Shown here: positions 6,153 through 9,767 of the stretch, in pieces | How positions within the stretch are numbered: position 1 is the stretch's first letter | Layout of the letters: every line of letters begins with the position of its first letter | Assembly: GCA_903949225.1 (NCBI GenBank) | Contig: CAJAYZ010000926.1 | Coordinates: forward strand, 1-9,767 | From: an uncultured Planctomycetaceae bacterium | GTDB taxonomy: Bacteria; Planctomycetota; Planctomycetia; Pirellulales; UBA1268 | Reading direction: 5' to 3' | DNA length: 9,767 bases | Position numbers and translations under genes: made by a program | The notes under the pieces: model-generated | What the model was told of the DNA's origin: nothing | The model's input: the letters and a program-made list of their open reading frames with translations, nothing else | The model's database searches: none

Positions 6153-8243
6153 TCACCCATGGTGAAGCACAAACCCTTCGATCGCCTCGTATTCGGGCAA
6201 TCCGAGCCGGTCGTAGGTTTGGGCCGTCGCCCGGTTGCGATCCTCAGCCCGCTGCCAGAACTCGCGCGGGTCGGTGGCGCCGGGAAACAGAGCGCGGTCC
6301 TTCTGACTCTCGTGCTTGAAGATCGCTAGTCGCTTGCGGCGGACCTCATCGGGCGAGAGTGGCACCGCCATGTCGATCTCGTGCGGCTCCCACTCCTGCC
6401 ACGCACCCCGATAGAGCCAGAACTCGCAATCCTTTGCCCACGGACGACTCTCGAGTTGCTTCATCGCCGCGGTCACGGAGGCCAGGCAGACCCGATGCGT
6501 GCCGTGAGGATCGGAAAGATCGCCGGCAGCGTAGATCTGGTGTGGCTTGACCTCTTCCAAAAGGCGGCAGGTGATCGCCACGTCTTCCGGTCCGATCGGC
6601 TTCTTTCGCACGCGCCCCGTCTCGTAGAAGGGGAGATCGAGGAAGTGGATCCGCTCATCGGCGACCCCGGAGAGCCGTGCCGCCGCCCGAGCCTCTGTCC
6701 GGCGGATGAGCCCCTTCACGGCCTGAAGCTCAGGAATATCGACGGCGCCGGCTGGCTTCTCCCGGATAAACGTCCGGATCCGATCCACAACCGACGACAC
6801 CCCCTCCGAACAGGTCACGCTCGTGCCGGCGAACGCGCGGATGAACTCCTCGACGAACTCTGCGTGTCGCTCCGCGGCGCCGTCCCAGACGGCGATGTTC
6901 CCGCTGGTTTGGTAGGCCACGTGGACCTCGTGCCCCTGCTCGCAGAGCCGGATGAACGTCCCCCCCATGCTGATGACGTCGTCATCCGGGTGGGGGCTGA
7001 AGACCACGATCCGCTTCGGGAACGGGTCGTCGCCAGGGAGCGTCGGCGTGCCCGACGTGCGAACGACACCGGTCCATTTTGCCGCCGCCCGTTGGGAGAA
7101 GCGCTGGCGGCGCGGCCGCCCCGGCTTGCCCCCCGGCCAACCGCTGATCGTGTCCTGCATCGAGCGGAAGACGTCGATGTTGATGTCGTAGGCCCGGCCG
7201 CAGGTCGAGAGGAGATCCTGGAGGCCGTGCTCGTTGTAATCCTCGTCGGTAAGCTTGAGGATCGGCCTCTGGAGCGTGGTGGCCAGCCAAATCACCGCCT
7301 TCCGCACGAGCCCCTCGGTCCACTCCATGCCGAGAAGATCGAGCGGCCCGACAAGCCACGGGGAAACAAAGCGCGTCAGCCCCGCAGCGGCCGCCCGATC
7401 GAGGACGAACCGGGCGTCGGGATGCTGCTGGAGGGCGCTGGCGGAAACCTGGCTCGACGGCGCCTGCTCGACGGCCCTAGCCACGACCGGCGCCTTGTGT
7501 TCACCGAACGCGAGGAGGATGACGCGGCGGGCATCGAGAATCGACCCCACCCCCATCGTGATCGCTTGGCGGGGGACATTCCATTCACCGAAGAAGTCGC
7601 TGGCAGCGTCGGCCCGCGTGACGTGGTCGAGCGTGATCAGCCGGGTGCGACTCTCCGGGGGGCTCCCCGGCTCGTTGAAGCCGATGTGGCCGGTGCGGCC
7701 GATGCCGAGGATCTGCAGATCGATCCCACCGGCAGCCCGGATCGCCTCCTCGTACTTCTCACAGGCGGAAAATACGTCCTGCCGGGAAAGCGTCCCGTCG
7801 GGGATGTGAATCGACTCGGCGGGGATGTCGAGATGATCGAAGAGATGCTCGCGCATGAAGCGGTGGTAGCTCTGCAGCGCGCCCCGATCCATCGGCCAGT
7901 ATTCGTCGAGGTTGAAGGTCACAACGCTGCGGAACGAGACCCCTTCCTCGCGATGGAGGCGGATCAGCTCGTCGTAGACGCCCACCGGCGTGCTCCCGGT
8001 GGCGAGGCCGAGGACGGTCTTCCGGCCGGCCGCGGCGCGCGACTGAACGAGTTCGGCGATCTCGCGGGCGACGGCGCGGCTGGCATCACCCGGTTGCTCG
8101 TAGACCGTCACCGGCAACCGCTCGATCGGGCTGCCGTGCTGATGCGTCGCCTGCGGGAGGGGCCCGCGGTAGATCGGGAGCAGAGCGGCGGCGGCCGAAC
8201 GGGCTCCCGCCTGCCCACGAGGGGCTGCTGGCTGTGTCGTCAT
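6153..8243 (-). CDS. nagB: NagB-like glucosamine-6-phosphate deaminase fused to a PIG-L family deacetylase domain
   Basis: 696 residues from the ATG at 8243, preceded by GAGGGA (8249-8254) at 5 bases. Residues about 45-290 are a NagB sugar-phosphate isomerase/deaminase fold: LATGSTPVGVY (80-90, phosphate loop), FNLDEYW (110-116, with catalytic-type D113), GIGRTGHIGFNEPGS (180-194, with H186 and E191), and SSQVSASALQQHP. A helical linker of about 120 residues leads to a PIG-L (LmbE-like) domain from about 410: SPHPDDD (416-422, metal and base residues H418, D420, D421) and DPHGTH (578-583, distal histidine ligand). The order and length match the two-domain 'glucosamine-6-phosphate deaminase-like' family known from Bacteroidetes and PVC bacteria. 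The likely role is cytoplasmic amino-sugar catabolism: removal of an N-acetyl group and conversion of GlcN-6-P to fructose-6-P plus ammonia. The ring-opening acid position (Asp in E. coli, Asn in Bacillus NagB) is T184 here, so true deaminase activity is not assured. The first 40 residues are low-complexity and look like an extension. Confidence 0.93.
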   Translation of the reverse strand: MTTQPAAPRGQAGARSAAAALLPIYRGPLPQATHQHGSPIERLPVTVYEQPGDASRAVAREIAELVQSRAAAGRKTVLGLATGSTPVGVYDELIRLHREEGVSFRSVVTFNLDEYWPMDRGALQSYHRFMREHLFDHLDIPAESIHIPDGTLSRQDVFSACEKYEEAIRAAGGIDLQILGIGRTGHIGFNEPGSPPESRTRLITLDHVTRADAASDFFGEWNVPRQAITMGVGSILDARRVILLAFGEHKAPVVARAVEQAPSSQVSASALQQHPDARFVLDRAAAAGLTRFVSPWLVGPLDLLGMEWTEGLVRKAVIWLATTLQRPILKLTDEDYNEHGLQDLLSTCGRAYDINIDVFRSMQDTISGWPGGKPGRPRRQRFSQRAAAKWTGVVRTSGTPTLPGDDPFPKRIVVFSPHPDDDVISMGGTFIRLCEQGHEVHVAYQTSGNIAVWDGAAERHAEFVEEFIRAFAGTSVTCSEGVSSVVDRIRTFIREKPAGAVDIPELQAVKGLIRRTEARAAARLSGVADERIHFLDLPFYETGRVRKKPIGPEDVAITCRLLEEVKPHQIYAAGDLSDPHGTHRVCLASVTAAMKQLESRPWAKDCEFWLYRGAWQEWEPHEIDMAVPLSPDEVRRKRLAIFKHESQKDRALFPGATDPREFWQRAEDRNRATAQTYDRLGLPEYEAIEGFVLHHG

Positions 8244-8318
8244 GGTGGTCCCTCGGTCGATCCCAGAGGCACCCCGCCCCCCAAGAAAAGTGAGATCGGC
8301 GGAGATTCCCCGAGACTA

Positions 8319-8354
8319 TCCGTTCAAAGTTTTTGTTGAGAGCGTCCGTTCAAA
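8319..8354. repeat. 10-bp direct repeat overlapping the stop of the Tat Gfo/Idh gene
   Basis: TCCGTTCAAA occurs at 8319-8328 and 8345-8354, 26 bases apart. On the minus strand the similarity extends to 17 positions with three mismatches (TTTGAACGGA, three variable bases, TCTC). One copy covers the TGA stop codon at 8350-8352; the other lies in the 106-base gap before the NagB/PIG-L start. The stretch between them includes an A-rich run on the minus strand. It could be paired binding sites or a small duplication. No convincing -35/-10 pair was found here. Confidence 0.45.
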
Positions 8355-9723
8355 TCAGCTTCGTCTTGCCTGGCACGGCGATCGGCTGCGGAGGAAGCGC
8401 CGGGCCGAACTCCCACGACGGCGGAGCGAGGTCTTCTTTCGATTCCCACACCTGATCCCAGGTGACATCCTGACCGGTGTAGGCGCTCATCCGAGCCATG
8501 ATGGCCATTGCGGTGCTGTTGGTCATCCGCACGCCGTCGTTGATCGGCTTGCCGGCACGGATGGCGGCGAAGAGTTCGTCATGCTCCTGCTGGTACATGT
8601 CGTTCTTCTTGGCTTCACTCTGCCACACCTTGCCGTCGGTGACGATCTCGTGCCTGTCCTGGAAGCCGCTGACGGAGGCGTAGCCGTTGGCTCCCATGAT
8701 GTAGTCGCTGTTGTCGTTGCCGCAGTTGGGGAAGTGGCGGCACATGTGGAAGCCACGGCTGCCGTCGGCGTATTCAAAGGTGGCGCCGAAGTGGTCGTAG
8801 ATGTTGTTGCCGAGCGGCACGTCGGGACGGACCTCGCGGCCACCGGTGCAGACGACGCGCACCGGCGGAACATCCTTCATCGCCCAGGCGATCTTGTCGA
8901 GGGAATGGACCGCCTGTTCAGCGATGTGATCGCCAGAGAGCCAGGTGTAGTACTGCCAATTGCGGATGTAGTACTCGAGGTCGCTCCAGCCCGGCTGCCT
9001 GGGCACCTCGCCGCGGAAACCGGCCGCGTTGTAGGTGGTGTAGACGGCCCGAACCGGGCCGATCGCACCGTAGTGGATGCGGTCGTAGATGTCGCGCTCG
9101 CGGGCCGAATACCGCCAGCAGAATCCGGCGACAAGGTTGATGGCCTTCTCAGTGGCGAGCTTCACCGTCTCGCGAATGCTCCGCAGCCCCGCCGAATCGA
9201 CCGCCATCGGCTTCTCGCAAAAAATCTGCTTTCCAGCCTCGACGGCAGCCTTGAGGTGGAAGGGCCGGAAGGCCGGAGGGGAGGCGAGGAGGACAACGTC
9301 GCAGGTCTCGATGAGCTGCTTGTAGCCGTCGAGCCCCGTGAAGCGACGGTCGGCGGAGACATCAAACCGCTGCGCCCAGGTCGGATCGGCGGCCGCCTTC
9401 TCTTCGACGACGCGCTGGAGGATGCCGGCACCACTCTCGGCCCGGTCGGCAAACGCATCGGCAATCGACCAGAGGACGACCCCCGGATCAGCCGACATCG
9501 CCTGGGACGCAGCGCCCGACCCACGGCCGCCGCAGCCGACGAGCCCGACTTTGAGGCGGTCGCTGCCGCCAGCGTTGGCCCCACGGGCCACCGACACCGA
9601 CAGAGCCGCCGCGGCAGCCGACCCGGCGGCAACGAAGCCGCGGCGCGACACGCCCGTGGCGTTTCGCTCAGCCGTCGACGACGGGGGATTGGTGGATGTG
9701 GAGCCGTTGGAACGCGTAGCCAT
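8350..9723 (-). CDS. Tat-exported Gfo/Idh/MocA-family oxidoreductase
   Basis: 457 residues from the ATG at 9723, with GGAGG (9729-9733) 5 bases upstream. The N-terminus carries a twin-arginine signal: SRRGF (26-30), then an Ala-rich hydrophobic stretch and a probable cleavage after GANA (about residue 51). The Rossmann domain follows with KVGLVGCGGRGSG (58-70; GxGxxG at 63-68). CEKPMA (169-174) gives the conserved lysine K171, and AVHSLDK (271-277) gives the HxxD pair H273 and D276. The C-terminal part (FHMCRHF, YIMGANGYASVSG, TNSTAMAIMARMSAYTGQDVTWD) is typical of long planctomycete Gfo/Idh proteins. Tat export of a folded, cofactor-loaded enzyme parallels Zymomonas glucose-fructose oxidoreductase, so it probably works in the periplasm with tightly bound NAD(P). 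The substrate is unknown, presumably a sugar or glycoside. It is the first gene of the visible same-strand series, 106 bases before the NagB/PIG-L gene. Confidence 0.95.
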   Translation of the reverse strand: MATRSNGSTSTNPPSSTAERNATGVSRRGFVAAGSAAAAALSVSVARGANAGGSDRLKVGLVGCGGRGSGAASQAMSADPGVVLWSIADAFADRAESGAGILQRVVEEKAAADPTWAQRFDVSADRRFTGLDGYKQLIETCDVVLLASPPAFRPFHLKAAVEAGKQIFCEKPMAVDSAGLRSIRETVKLATEKAINLVAGFCWRYSARERDIYDRIHYGAIGPVRAVYTTYNAAGFRGEVPRQPGWSDLEYYIRNWQYYTWLSGDHIAEQAVHSLDKIAWAMKDVPPVRVVCTGGREVRPDVPLGNNIYDHFGATFEYADGSRGFHMCRHFPNCGNDNSDYIMGANGYASVSGFQDRHEIVTDGKVWQSEAKKNDMYQQEHDELFAAIRAGKPINDGVRMTNSTAMAIMARMSAYTGQDVTWDQVWESKEDLAPPSWEFGPALPPQPIAVPGKTKLI

Positions 9724-9744
9724 GAGACCCTCCCTTTGATTCGA

Positions 9745-9758
9745 AGCCTCCCAAGGCT
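9745..9758. other. Short hairpin in the leader of the Tat Gfo/Idh gene
   Basis: Arms AGCCT (9745-9749) and AGGCT (9754-9758) pair perfectly around a 4-base loop, 22-35 bases before the start codon at 9723. The upstream promoter lies beyond the window. It is too short to interpret with confidence. Confidence 0.25.
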
Positions 9759-9767
9759 ACTTTGCCA

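Noticed and set aside
6381..8339. 652-codon plus-strand open frame antisense to the NagB/PIG-L gene
   Set aside because: It lies almost wholly opposite a well-supported gene, its translation is Arg/Pro/Asp-rich with no recognisable domain, and such antisense frames are expected in GC-rich coding DNA.
8244..8349. Possible intrinsic terminator or sigma-70 promoter between the Tat Gfo/Idh and NagB/PIG-L genes
   Set aside because: No stable stem followed by a T run was found on the minus strand, and TTGAAC-like boxes have no matching -10 at 16-19 bases.
1..9767. Mobile elements, CRISPR arrays, tRNA or rRNA genes
   Set aside because: No transposase or integrase motifs, terminal inverted repeats, regularly spaced long repeats, or tRNA/rRNA-like sequence were recognised on either strand.

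Overview
The window is GC-rich, and all five genes are read from the minus strand, so in the direction of transcription it runs from about 9767 down to 1. Three protein types point to the Planctomycetes (PVC superphylum), probably a Pirellulales-like bacterium. They are a very large exported 'propeller + HEAT + CxxCH' protein of the Pirellula/Verrucomicrobium heme-binding type, DUF1080 (3-keto-disaccharide hydrolase family) domains, and a Tat-exported Gfo/Idh/MocA oxidoreductase. This is a taxonomic inference; there is no rRNA or marker gene in the window.

Layout in transcription order: (1) 9723-8350, Tat-exported Gfo/Idh/MocA-family oxidoreductase; (2) 8243-6153, fusion of a glucosamine-6-phosphate-deaminase-like (NagB) domain to a PIG-L deacetylase domain; (3) 6001-4973, cytoplasmic Gfo/Idh/MocA-family oxidoreductase; (4) 4907-3153, exported protein with an NTF2/SnoaL-like domain followed by two DUF1080 domains; (5) 3080 to beyond base 1, exported dehydrogenase-like propeller with HEAT repeats and a C-terminal c-type heme site, cut by the window edge 20 residues after its CVRCH motif. 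The gaps are short (106, 151, 65 and 72 bases) and every start has a purine-rich Shine-Dalgarno sequence, so co-transcription of at least genes 3-5 is plausible. The 151-base gap before gene 3 is the best candidate for an internal transcription boundary. It holds a GC hairpin just after the gene 2 stop, three 11-bp tandem repeats and a perfect 8-bp-stem hairpin.

How the genes may work together (inference): Gfo/Idh oxidoreductases can oxidise a sugar hydroxyl to a ketone, and DUF1080 proteins are associated with cleavage of 3-keto-glycosides. A NagB/PIG-L fusion suggests an amino-sugar substrate, deacetylated and deaminated in the cytoplasm. The exported propeller/cytochrome protein could oxidise a sugar or polyol and pass electrons to the respiratory chain. 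The set therefore looks like an accessory sugar (possibly amino-sugar glycoside) catabolic locus that uses keto intermediates, split between periplasm (genes 1, 4, 5) and cytoplasm (genes 2, 3). No transporter, classical glycoside hydrolase, regulator, mobile element, CRISPR array, tRNA or rRNA is visible.
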